Assembly: GCA_045595425.1 (NCBI GenBank)
Contig: JAZOAL010000059.1
Coordinates: 1-41,929, forward strand
Direction of reading: 5' to 3'
Source of the DNA: SIG710 sp045595425
Lineage (GTDB): Bacteria > Bacillota > Clostridia > Oscillospirales > CAG-272
DNA length: 41,929 nucleotides
In this document: one piece after another, positions 1 through 7,408 of the stretch
How positions within the stretch are numbered: the stretch's first letter is position 1
Layout: every line of letters starts with the position of its first letter
Translations under genes and position numbers: made by a program
The notes under the pieces: model-generated
What the model was told of the DNA's origin: nothing
What the model saw: the letters and a program-made list of their open reading frames with translations, nothing else
Database searches by the model: none

Positions 1-197
1 GATTTCTCCATACCATCAAAAATATCATTTACCTGTACCGCTTCATTTTCGCAGGTAACATTTATAAAGCTTTCCGTTTGTCTTTGTATATACTGATCCA
101 CCTCATAAATGCTTATTCCTCCGATAAAAATCGTAATAGCACTCATTGCAGCGAGGATCGTTGTTAAAAATTTAAACTGTATGGAGCGATTTTTCAT
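1..197 (-). CDS. Membrane sensor-like protein, N-terminal part only
   Basis: This is the first 65 codons of a gene that runs off the left edge of the window. The start is an ATG preceded by a clear AGAGGAG ribosome binding site. Residues 10-30 form a hydrophobic membrane segment (FLTTILAAMSAITIFIGGIS). A polar, helix-prone stretch follows (YEVDQYIQRQTESFINV), as is typical of the extracellular sensing domain of membrane histidine kinases, diguanylate cyclases or chemoreceptors. The output domain lies outside the window, so the class cannot be settled. It follows a two-component pair on the same strand but has its own promoter and is separated from that pair by a terminator. Confidence 0.6.
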   Translation of the reverse strand, partial: MKNRSIQFKFLTTILAAMSAITIFIGGISIYEVDQYIQRQTESFINVTCENEAVQVNDIFDGMEK

Positions 198-224
198 TTT
201 GTACTCCTCTCTTTTTTCCTTGCA

Positions 225-269
225 ATTATATAACAAGTGTACACCCAAAAGCGTTACAAAGGTGTTACA
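225..269 (-). promoter_or_regulatory. Promoter with a tandem GTTACA direct repeat upstream of the partial sensor gene
   Basis: On the minus strand a TATAAT -10 box lies at 225-230. There is no good -35 box at 17 bp. Instead two copies of TGTAAC (plus-strand GTTACA at 253-258 and 264-269) lie 11 bp apart, one helical turn, around the -35 position. This arrangement is typical of promoters activated by a response regulator of the OmpR or SARP winged-helix type, such as the one encoded next door. That the neighbour binds here is inference. Confidence 0.35.
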
Positions 270-273
270 CAAA

Positions 274-303
274 AAAACGGCAGAATAGAAATTCCGCCGT
301 TTT
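274..303. terminator. Intrinsic terminator after the response regulator gene
   Basis: Inverted repeat AAAACGGCAGAAT / ATTCCGCCGTTTT with a 4-nt loop and one mismatch, flanked by A and T tracts. It can stop transcription in both directions and ends the histidine kinase-response regulator operon. Confidence 0.75.
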
Positions 304-306
304 TCA

Positions 307-1083
307 TCATTTTTTAAACCGAAGCATAGCACAGGTTTCCTCTGCCCAGCTGTACTGCGTCATATATTCACCGTGAAACTTCGGTTTTCCTGTTTCGAGG
401 AAGCTGAGATAATCACATTTTACAAGGCTTGTATCGATGCGGTAATATGGTGTATCATGCCTCAGGACACCCTCTGCACCAACCGTCCTCAGTGTATTCT
501 TCAAATCCAACACAAGCTGCCGCAGATATGCCGCATTTTTAGTATCATCGGTGTCATCCGAAAACAAAATCGCACAGATCTGCTTCGCAGTCATTCCCGC
601 ACCGTTTCGGTCTATCAAAACCGCCAGAAGCTCCTTTGCCTTCTTACGCTTAAAAGGAAGTATATTCCCTTTGCAAAGCACCTCAAAATTTCCAAAGCAA
701 TTTATCGTAAGCAGTTTTTCCGATGTCATTACACCCTTTATATGGTCGATCTCCTTCTGCACCGCCTCGGGTGTTATTGGCTTCATCAAATACCCCGCAG
801 CATGGAGCTGGAAAGCAGACACGGCATATTCTTCATATCCGGTGCAAAAGATGATCTTGCAACCGGGGTTGAGCTCCATCAGCTTTTCTGCGAGTCCCAG
901 ACCACCGATACCTCGCATATTTATATCAAGAAAAGCAATGTCAATAGGATTTTTCTCAGCATATGAAAGTGCCGCAGAGCAGGAAGAAAAGGCTTCCGTC
1001 TTTTCAATATCATGAGAAGCATTTACAGCTTCCTGCAATGTTTCAAGCATATATATTTCGTCGTCAACCGCTATTGCTCTCAT
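307..1083 (-). CDS. Response regulator with SARP-like winged-helix output domain
   Basis: Cytoplasmic DNA-binding response regulator of 258 residues. Residues 1-118 are a receiver domain with acidic pocket D7/D8, phospho-acceptor Asp53 (FLDINM) and the conserved Lys in GYLMKPIT. Residues about 125-220 resemble the OmpR/SARP winged-helix domain (start LLTINCFGNFEVL, then the positively charged KRKKAKELLAVLI). It is not the LytTR domain usually paired with LytS-type kinases. Its ATG overlaps the stop codon of the upstream kinase gene by 4 bases, so translation is coupled and the two form one pathway. A terminator follows. The regulated target is unknown; the adjacent sensor-like gene with tandem repeats in its promoter is one candidate. 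Confidence 0.88.
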   Translation of the reverse strand: MRAIAVDDEIYMLETLQEAVNASHDIEKTEAFSSCSAALSYAEKNPIDIAFLDINMRGIGGLGLAEKLMELNPGCKIIFCTGYEEYAVSAFQLHAAGYLMKPITPEAVQKEIDHIKGVMTSEKLLTINCFGNFEVLCKGNILPFKRKKAKELLAVLIDRNGAGMTAKQICAILFSDDTDDTKNAAYLRQLVLDLKNTLRTVGAEGVLRHDTPYYRIDTSLVKCDYLSFLETGKPKFHGEYMTQYSWAEETCAMLRFKK

Positions 1084-2951
1084 ATGTTCACTTCCTTTGG
1101 AATCATAATAACTGCCTTTGTTCCTTCACCCGGATTACTTTCTATGATAAGCTCACCTTCAACCATTGCTTTAAGCCTTCCTCTGATATTTCGAAGTCCC
1201 ACATGCTTTTTTTCTTCAATGGGCAAGCTTGTGTCAAAGCCAACGCCGTCATCCTTCACCTCAACGCAAAAATGTGTTTGAGTCTCATAGGAACGAATAA
1301 TAACCGTTCCCCCCGATTCAAGGCGCATAAGACCGTGCTTTATGGCATTTTCCACAAGTGGCTGTACAGAAAGTGCAGGAAGAACAAAATCTGTCGTTTC
1401 CACATCGTATTCAATATTCATATCGGGAAAACGAACCTTTTCTATATTTACATAATACTCAACGTGCTTAAGTTCTTCAGCAAACCTTATCGGCGTTACG
1501 CTGTCAAGCTCGCTGAAATTTCCTCTAAGATACAGGCTGAAATTTCGCACCAGATCAAATGCCTTTTGGGGGTCTTTCAGGCACATCCTCTCAATGGTTC
1601 CAAGCGTGTTATATATAAAATGAGGCTGTATCTGTGAAAGCATAATGGATATTCTACTGTCCTTAAGCTCTGCTTCAACGATATTTTTTTCAGCTTCAAG
1701 ACGGCTTCTCTGCAATTCCAGCTCTCTTGCTTTGGTGGAAGCATTTATGCTTTCGGGAATAAGTCTCAATACCACAAAAAGCGCCGCCACAAACAGTGCA
1801 AAAAATACATATTTTGAGATAAGTCCGCCTTTCCACAAGCCTGTGGCAGTTGCAATAACATCTGCCTCAAAGGCGGCAAGCGGCAGTATCATACCAATAT
1901 AGACAAAAAGCTTATTTATGTTCGATGAAACACATTCTTTTATCAAGCAAAGGAGCAAAAACAGATTTGCTGCACTCTGTGTGATCACCCAAGGCACCAA
2001 AATGTCATAAATATATATATTTGTCAGCATTGGCAAAATGAAATATATGCCGTTCACAATGCCCAAAGTTAAAGTCACGATATAACCGACTTTTTTCGTT
2101 TTATCCAGAAAATACGTGATGATCACCGCAACAAACAGCATATAAAACATCATGGAAAAGCATAAAACGGTTGTATTGACGGTTATAAAATCACTCCAAA
2201 AGGACACTCCCGCTGCGCTGTACGCCAAATACAGTCCCGCTGACAGTATAGTTATGCCGAAAAGTCCTATAATTTTTGTACTCTGAACATGAAGCAATGC
2301 AGAAAACAAAGCAGAGCCTAACAGGATCAAAGAAACTATCACAAAAAGCAAGCCTGTATTCCGCTGATCCTTACCGCTTTCCATTATGTCTCTCTCAAAA
2401 TCAATATTACCCCAAATGGCAATACGCGAAAGCATATCATCAATGGCATTTTCATTGCCGAAACGATGTGGATTATAAACCGTAATTTCAATGGGTTCAG
2501 CTCCTCCGTTTAAGAAGGAATGGGCAGTCCAATCCACTCCGCAGGCAGAAACTCCGAACAACGGATTTTCATGGTCTATTGTATATAGCCCGTTTTCGCC
2601 CTCCCTGAATGACAGGCAGATGTGATCGGTATAAAATGATATATGGTTAGTTCCTTTATAAATACCTATATAATCACCGTCGGGAGAATACAGATGAAAA
2701 TTACCTTTCAGGATAACGTCGCCCTTGGTAGAGGAGATGTGCTGCCCCTCGGTAATCGGCTGCCACGCACCGCCGTCAATACTGTATTCGCCTTCAAAAC
2801 GCACCTTGGCAGCCATAGCTCCGATTGATTGGTTACTATTGGATTTGTTAAACCACAAAAGCAACAACGCAATCAAGATCAATATCGGAATGCCTGCCAC
2901 TTGAAGATATGAGCCTTTGAATATATCAAATCTTCTTTTTGATTTTGCCAT
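1080..2951 (-). CDS. LytS-type (HisKA-less) membrane sensor histidine kinase
   Basis: Integral membrane sensor kinase of about 623 residues. Order: N-terminal membrane segment (residues ~12-36), extracellular domain of about 170 residues, a block of seven membrane segments (~195-405, 7TMR-DISM-like), a short coiled coil rich in E/L/R, then the His_kinase domain with the phospho-acceptor His in QIQPHFIYNTLGTI, and a HATPase_c domain with the N box LPALSVQPLVENAIKHG and G boxes (DDGVGFD, GLRNIRGRL). The ATG at 2951 is preferred over the TTG at 2966 because GGAGGT lies about 9 nt before it. It has its own sigma-A promoter and overlaps the response regulator gene. The extracellular domain matches nothing I can name, so the ligand is unknown. 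Confidence 0.9.
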   Translation of the reverse strand: MAKSKRRFDIFKGSYLQVAGIPILILIALLLLWFNKSNSNQSIGAMAAKVRFEGEYSIDGGAWQPITEGQHISSTKGDVILKGNFHLYSPDGDYIGIYKGTNHISFYTDHICLSFREGENGLYTIDHENPLFGVSACGVDWTAHSFLNGGAEPIEITVYNPHRFGNENAIDDMLSRIAIWGNIDFERDIMESGKDQRNTGLLFVIVSLILLGSALFSALLHVQSTKIIGLFGITILSAGLYLAYSAAGVSFWSDFITVNTTVLCFSMMFYMLFVAVIITYFLDKTKKVGYIVTLTLGIVNGIYFILPMLTNIYIYDILVPWVITQSAANLFLLLCLIKECVSSNINKLFVYIGMILPLAAFEADVIATATGLWKGGLISKYVFFALFVAALFVVLRLIPESINASTKARELELQRSRLEAEKNIVEAELKDSRISIMLSQIQPHFIYNTLGTIERMCLKDPQKAFDLVRNFSLYLRGNFSELDSVTPIRFAEELKHVEYYVNIEKVRFPDMNIEYDVETTDFVLPALSVQPLVENAIKHGLMRLESGGTVIIRSYETQTHFCVEVKDDGVGFDTSLPIEEKKHVGLRNIRGRLKAMVEGELIIESNPGEGTKAVIMIPKEVNI

Positions 2952-3003
2952 TATGCCGACCTCCAAGAATCAGAATTTGATTTTGGCTGTAAAAGCTATT
3001 TTC

Positions 3004-3032
3004 ATTATATCACAAAGCATTATTTTTTTCAA
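3004..3032 (-). promoter_or_regulatory. Sigma-A promoter of the histidine kinase operon
   Basis: Minus strand TTGAAA (3027-3032), 17 bp spacer, TATAAT (3004-3009). It sits between the truncated cotJC and the kinase gene, so the kinase operon is transcribed separately from cotJ. Confidence 0.75.
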
Positions 3033-3054
3033 TATCTATTCACAAAAATGATAT

Positions 3055-3285
3055 TCAAATAAGTACAGACGGCAAAGATGCACAACATATAACATATATA
3101 CCGATATCGGTCAGAAGTCCTGCGACTCTGGGATCAGGCATTGTAAATCTTTGTGAAAGATAACGGAGAGAAGCACCGAGCTCTCCGTCGGGTCCTCCGT
3201 ATTGCGAAAGTATTACCTTCGCGGCTCTCGCATCGGGGTTCTTAATTTTTACAGGGTATTGCAGCCTTTTCTCATATTCCCACAT
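3055..3285 (-). pseudogene. cotJC: Truncated cotJC (manganese-catalase-like spore coat protein)
   Basis: The first ~54 residues (start MWEYEKRLQYPVK, then YGGPDGELGASLRYLSQR and GLLTDIG) match CotJC, a spore coat protein of the manganese catalase, ferritin-like family that is normally about 190 residues. Immediately after TDIG the family consensus (an E-E-F-A-H-x-E metal-binding stretch) is replaced by unrelated residues (IYVICCASLPSVLI) and a stop, giving 76 residues. The dimanganese-binding residues downstream are absent, so no catalase activity is possible. The gene follows cotJB with 1 nt between them. The break coincides with the kinase promoter region, suggesting a deletion that fused the cotJ operon to new DNA. 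Confidence 0.8.
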
Positions 3286-3286
3286 A

Positions 3287-3571
3287 TCAGCATCCTCCTT
3301 CGCCGTTTTCCCAGGGCATATAGCCCGAATTCCAAAGCCATTTGTCGCCGCAATCTATGCTATAGGCTTCAATAGAACCGTATTTCTCCGTGAAGCTATC
3401 CATAAGCGGTCTTCTTTGCTTCATATATTCTTTTATCATTTCCAGTGCCTCGGTGCAATTTGGATGAGTGTCAAGATAAAGCCGAAGCTCATCGATGGAA
3501 AAGCTTATCTTGTTTATCTCTTCGAGGGCGGCATTTCTGTTTCTTGAGTTTACATTTTCAGGTCTCAGCAT
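3287..3571 (-). CDS. cotJB: Spore coat protein CotJB
   Basis: 94-residue protein of the CotJB family, a small inner spore coat polypeptide made in the mother cell. The family pattern is visible: an N-terminal helix with SFSIDELRLYLDTHP, a central EMIKEYMKQRRPLMDSF and the aromatic C-terminal part (DKWLWNSGYMPWENGEGGC). Its start overlaps the end of cotJA by 7 bases and it is followed by the cotJC remnant, the standard cotJABC order. It looks intact, which contrasts with cotJC. Confidence 0.9.
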   Translation of the reverse strand: MLRPENVNSRNRNAALEEINKISFSIDELRLYLDTHPNCTEALEMIKEYMKQRRPLMDSFTEKYGSIEAYSIDCGDKWLWNSGYMPWENGEGGC

Positions 3572-3831
3572 GATCTGCCTCCATAGGGAAGATTAAGACC
3601 CATAAAGATCGTTCCTGCTTTCCATCCGTCAGCGGGAGCATAGATATTTTCAAAGGGCTGATTCAGCACATATGCCATGGCAAGAACCATAGTCTCTCCA
3701 TTGCCGCCGCACCCATTGTCAGATGGATAATTTCCGCGGCAATCGGGCTTTCTTTCTGATGCCGAGCGCCTGCCGGATGATACACCGCCGGAATATACCG
3801 GGGCATATCTGTAGTTTCTGTCTTGTTGCAT
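3565..3831 (-). CDS. cotJA: Spore coat associated protein CotJA
   Basis: 88-residue first gene of the cotJ operon. The recognisable part is the C-terminal half (LAMAYVLNQPFENIYAPADG, then FMGLNLPYGG), matching the short CotJA domain of coat-associated proteins. The N-terminal ~40 residues are Gly/Ser/Arg-rich and poorly conserved in the family. AAGGAG lies 8 nt before the ATG. In Bacillus subtilis cotJ is under sigma-E control; here a CATAAAAT sequence upstream resembles a sigma-E -10 box, but I found no convincing -35. Confidence 0.85.
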   Translation of the reverse strand: MQQDRNYRYAPVYSGGVSSGRRSASERKPDCRGNYPSDNGCGGNGETMVLAMAYVLNQPFENIYAPADGWKAGTIFMGLNLPYGGRSC

Positions 3832-3843
3832 CGGGTTTCTCCT

Positions 3844-3872
3844 TTTCTGCGCAGAAATGTCGTTTTTCTGCG
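3844..3872. promoter_or_regulatory. Overlapping palindromes in the cotJA leader
   Basis: TTTCTGCGCAGAAA (3844-3857) is a perfect 14-bp palindrome, and its right arm CGCAGAAA (3850-3857) can instead pair with TTTCTGCG (3865-3872). Three arms competing for one partner, directly upstream of the cotJA ribosome binding site, could be a repressor operator or an alternating RNA hairpin. Function is inference. Confidence 0.3.
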
Positions 3873-4003
3873 TCTACCCTCATTTTATGTCGGGAGATGT
3901 CTTTTTGTGAAAATGTAAAATAAATGACATATTGATAATACTTTACCGCTTTTAATTTATGAGTAGTTTTTTCGTCTGATTTTGATAATATTAAAAAAAA
4001 CTA

Positions 4004-4032
4004 TGGAAATTTTATGCTTTTTGGTATATAAT
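4004..4032 (+). promoter_or_regulatory. Sigma-A promoter of trkA-trkH
   Basis: TGGAAA (4004-4009), 17 bp spacer, TATAAT (4027-4032), about 30 bp before the trkA start. The ribosome binding site GAGGAGAGG precedes the ATG. Confidence 0.65.
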
Positions 4033-4062
4033 AGTGGAAACAGATAATTTGAGGAGAGGAAT

Positions 4063-5424
4063 ATGAACATTACAGTTGTTGGCTGCGGAAAAATAGGTTC
4101 TACTATCCTGTCAAGCCTTGTTTCCGAAGGACATGACATGATCGCTATCGACAACGATCCTGCCGTGGTCGAAGAGATAACAAATATTTATGACGTTATG
4201 GGTGTTTGCGGAAACGGTGTTGATTGCGACACTCTTTCGGAAGCAAATATTGAAAAAAGCGACCTTTTCATAGCTGCAACAGGCTCGGACGAGCTTAACA
4301 TGCTCTCATGTTTTGTTGCGGGAAGAATGGGTGCCAGGCACACGATCGCCAAAATAAGCAATCCTGAATATAACGATCAAAGCTTGGGATTTATGCAGCG
4401 TGAGCTCGGTCTTTCTCTTGCCGTTAATCCGGAGCTTCTGACAGCTCATGAGATATACAATGTTTTAAAGCTTCCTTCCGCGGCAAAGATCGAGACCTTT
4501 TCGGGAAGAAGCTTTGAAATGGTGGAGCTTCGTCTGAGACATGATTCTCCCCTTGACGGAATGAGCCTTATCGATCTTCGCAAAAAATACCGTGCGAGCT
4601 TTCTTGTTTGTGTTGTTCAGCGCGGTGAGTCGGTATACATACCCGACGGTAATTTTGTTCTTCAAAACGGAGACAGAATTGCACTCACCGCTTCTCCCGG
4701 CGAGATACAGAAGCTGATGAGGATGCTTGGTCTTATGCAGAAGCAGGCTCGCGACATTATGATACTCGGAGCAAGCAAAACAGCGTATTATCTCTCAAAA
4801 ATACTGCTTTGTGCAGGATGCTCCGTTAAAATAGTTGAGATTGACAGGGAACGATGTGTTGAATTCAGCGACAGGCTTCACGGAGCTTCAATGATAAACG
4901 GAGACGGCGCAAAACAAGAGCTTCTTCTTGAAGAGGGGCTTCCCCAGATGGATGCTTTTATAACCCTCACCGGATCCGATGAGGAAAATATACTCTTATC
5001 CTTCTTTGCCTCATCTATGAACGTATCAAAGGTTATTTCAAAGGTCAATCGCGATGAGTTTGCGTCAATGGCAGAAAGACTGGGGCTTGACTGCATCGTT
5101 TCTCCGAGAAAGACCGTTTCGGATATAATAGTTCGCTATGCCCGTGCTCTTCAGAATTCGGAGAGAAGCAGTAATGTTGAAACGCTTTATAAGCTGATGG
5201 ACGGGAAGGCAGAGGCTCTTGAATTTTCGGTCCGTCAGGATTTCAGCCTGATTGATAAGCCGCTTCGTGAGATGAGTCTTAAATCGGGTATTCTGATCGC
5301 AGGCATCATCAGAGCAAGGAAAACGATAATTCCATCAGGTGACGATGTGATACTGGCAGGTGACAAGGTAATAGTTGTGGCGGCAGGTCAGCGTCTTGAC
5401 GACCTTGCCGACATTATAAGATAA
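4063..5424 (+). CDS. trkA: Potassium uptake regulatory protein TrkA
   Basis: 453-residue peripheral membrane protein that gates the TrkH potassium channel in response to nucleotide binding. It has the standard double layout: RCK/TrkA_N domain 1 (GCGKIGSTI at residues 6-14 with an acidic ribose-binding residue in MIAIDND), TrkA_C domain (~140-225), a second Rossmann domain (ILGASKTAYYLSK from ~230, then VKIVEID) and a second TrkA_C (~370-453). The second glycine motif is less canonical (GASKTA), so the first site probably dominates NAD(H) or ATP binding. trkH follows after 14 nt, so the two are one operon. Confidence 0.93.
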   Translation: MNITVVGCGKIGSTILSSLVSEGHDMIAIDNDPAVVEEITNIYDVMGVCGNGVDCDTLSEANIEKSDLFIAATGSDELNMLSCFVAGRMGARHTIAKISNPEYNDQSLGFMQRELGLSLAVNPELLTAHEIYNVLKLPSAAKIETFSGRSFEMVELRLRHDSPLDGMSLIDLRKKYRASFLVCVVQRGESVYIPDGNFVLQNGDRIALTASPGEIQKLMRMLGLMQKQARDIMILGASKTAYYLSKILLCAGCSVKIVEIDRERCVEFSDRLHGASMINGDGAKQELLLEEGLPQMDAFITLTGSDEENILLSFFASSMNVSKVISKVNRDEFASMAERLGLDCIVSPRKTVSDIIVRYARALQNSERSSNVETLYKLMDGKAEALEFSVRQDFSLIDKPLREMSLKSGILIAGIIRARKTIIPSGDDVILAGDKVIVVAAGQRLDDLADIIR

Positions 5425-5438
5425 GGCCGGGTGATGCT

Positions 5439-6881
5439 ATGAAGCGCAGAATGGTTTTTTATACAACGGGACAGGTCGTTCTTGTTGAAGCACTAATGCT
5501 GCTGCTTCCGGCAATAGTATCTCTTATCTATAGTGAGAGCTGTGTTTATTCTTTTCTTATAACCATTGGGATCTCTGTGATTTTGGGATTGCTGCTCGTT
5601 GTTCTGGCAAAGCCAAGTGATCATGTTATCTATGCAAAAGAAGGGTTTCTTACAGTGGCTCTTGCTTGGCTTGCACTCTCTGCAATAGGCGCTTTGCCCT
5701 TCACAATAAGCGGAGAGATTCCCTCTTATGTTGATGCTTTTTTTGAAACGGTCAGCGGCTTTACCACAACCGGTGCTTCTATCCTTACAGATGTTGAAGC
5801 GATGAGTCACGGACTTCTGTTCTGGCGCAGCTTCACCCATTGGGTGGGCGGTATGGGAGTTTTGGTTTTTGTTATGGCGGTTATTCCGAATATTTCCGAT
5901 CGCTCTATCCATATTATGCGTGCGGAGATGCCGGGTCCGATCATCGGAAAATTGGTTCCGAGAGTCAGGGATACTGCAAAGATCCTTTATCTTATCTATA
6001 TTGTTATGACTTTTGTTCAGGTGGTTTTTCTGCTCTTTGGCGGGATGAATCTCTTCGAAAGCTTGCTTCATGCGTTTGGCACTGCAGGCACGGGAGGCTT
6101 CGGGATGAGGGCTGACAGCATGGCTTCATACAGCCCGTATCTGCAATGGGTCATAACGATTTTCATGCTTATTTTCGGAATCAATTTTAATCTGTATTAT
6201 CTTATTTTGATAAAAAGAGCGAAAGCGGCTTTTTCCAGCACTGAAATGTGGGTTTATATCATAATTGTTGCTGTAAGCACAGCGGCGATAACAGCTAATA
6301 TTCTTCCTATGATGGGGAATCTCAGCGATTCTCTCCGTGCGGCGGCTTTTCAGGTTGCCTCGATAATTACAACAACGGGATATTCGACCGCAGATTTTAA
6401 CCTCTGGCCAAATCTCTCCAAAGGGATATTGCTTTTGCTGATGTTCATCGGAGGCTGTGCAGGTTCAACGGCGGGAGGACTTAAGGTTTCGAGAGTTGTT
6501 ATTCTTTTCAAAATGCTTCGCGGCGAAGTAAAACGCATGCTTCATCCGCGAAGTGTTCGTGCGGTTCGTTTTGAGGGCAAACAGCTTGAAGAAAGTACTC
6601 TTAACAGTGTTGCTATGTATTTTGCTATGTATATGTTCTGCTTTTTTGCTATCTTTCTGATACTCTGCTTTGAGCCCTTTAATTTGGAGACAAATTTCTC
6701 CGCGGCAGTTTCCTGCTTTAATAATGTGGGACCGGGTCTTGGCGGCGTTGGGCCAATGTCAAGCTATGCCGCATATTCCCCAATCTCAAAGATAGTGCTG
6801 TCCTTTGCCATGCTTCTGGGAAGACTTGAGATATTCCCGCTTATAATTGCTCTCTCGCCTTTTACCTGGTCGAAGAAATAA
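5439..6881 (+). CDS. trkH: TrkH-family potassium transporter
   Basis: 480-residue polytopic membrane channel subunit for potassium uptake, partner of TrkA. Four pore loops are visible: SGFTTTGAS (~115), GTAGTGGFG (~215), IITTTGYST (~305) and NNVGPGLGGVG (~430). The glycine in each forms the selectivity filter. The conserved FWRSFTHWVGGMG after pore 1 and the CAGSTAGGLKVSR region are also present. Length is normal. No terminator is obvious before the repeat element that follows. Confidence 0.93.
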   Translation: MKRRMVFYTTGQVVLVEALMLLLPAIVSLIYSESCVYSFLITIGISVILGLLLVVLAKPSDHVIYAKEGFLTVALAWLALSAIGALPFTISGEIPSYVDAFFETVSGFTTTGASILTDVEAMSHGLLFWRSFTHWVGGMGVLVFVMAVIPNISDRSIHIMRAEMPGPIIGKLVPRVRDTAKILYLIYIVMTFVQVVFLLFGGMNLFESLLHAFGTAGTGGFGMRADSMASYSPYLQWVITIFMLIFGINFNLYYLILIKRAKAAFSSTEMWVYIIIVAVSTAAITANILPMMGNLSDSLRAAAFQVASIITTTGYSTADFNLWPNLSKGILLLLMFIGGCAGSTAGGLKVSRVVILFKMLRGEVKRMLHPRSVRAVRFEGKQLEESTLNSVAMYFAMYMFCFFAIFLILCFEPFNLETNFSAAVSCFNNVGPGLGGVGPMSSYAAYSPISKIVLSFAMLLGRLEIFPLIIALSPFTWSKK

Positions 6882-6920
6882 GGATTTGTGTGTCTTGTAA
6901 TAATAAAAAAACATTTTAAT

Positions 6921-7294
6921 ATAAACAATAATTTGTCGAACTGTTTGTAGAGTGATGAATTAACAAATTATGATGCACGAACGTAAGCCTTCCCTAGCAG
7001 GGAAGGTGGCGCGGAGCGGCGGATGAGTAGAATCCAATTACCACTGATATTAAATGATATCGAGGACAATAATTTAGTTACAGTAAGTAACATTTTTCGT
7101 TGATTTATAAAGGTTTATAAACAAAAAGTTAGTTTATGCTTAAACACCTTTGTCGGTATTGCTCAGATATCGTAATCATAGACGGGGCTTCTACTCATCC
7201 GTCGCTCCGCGCCACCTTCTCTGATAGAGAAGGCTAACGCTTGTCATCATCTGCCATAGTTGACCTTTCTACTCACCGACAAATTATTGTTTAT
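6921..7294. mobile_element. Non-coding inverted-repeat element (MITE-like), about 374 bp
   Basis: This fills most of the 527-bp gap between trkH and the MBOAT gene and has no plausible gene. The outer ends are a perfect inverted repeat: TAAACAATAATTTGTCG (6922-6938) and its complement (7277-7293), extended by one base each side. Inside is a second, 50-bp imperfect inverted repeat (6983-7032 versus 7189-7238, about 90% identical) containing GGTGGCGCGGAGCG and GGATGAGTAGAA and a small self-complementary hairpin (CCTTCCCTAGCAGGGAAGG). CATTTTAA / CATTTTTAA flank the element and could be a degraded target duplication. A smaller element with related ends lies at 10771-10862. Confidence 0.6.
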
Positions 7295-7345
7295 CATTTT
7301 TAACTTGAGTTTTAGAGATTGCCAATAATTTATATGCCGCTGCTA

Positions 7346-7374
7346 TTGCATTATGCGACAATTTGTGATAAAAT
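7346..7374 (+). promoter_or_regulatory. Sigma-A promoter of the surface-modification operon
   Basis: TTGCAT (7346-7351), 17 bp spacer, TAAAAT (7369-7374), about 35 bp before the MBOAT start. AAGGAAG lies at a proper distance before that ATG. Confidence 0.55.
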
Positions 7375-7408
7375 ATAATGAATAATTGTTTTTAAGGAAG
7401 CAAATGTA

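Noticed and set aside
5493..6071. 192-residue antisense frame within trkH
   Set aside because: The opposite strand encodes TrkH with all pore motifs; the antisense translation has no family pattern.
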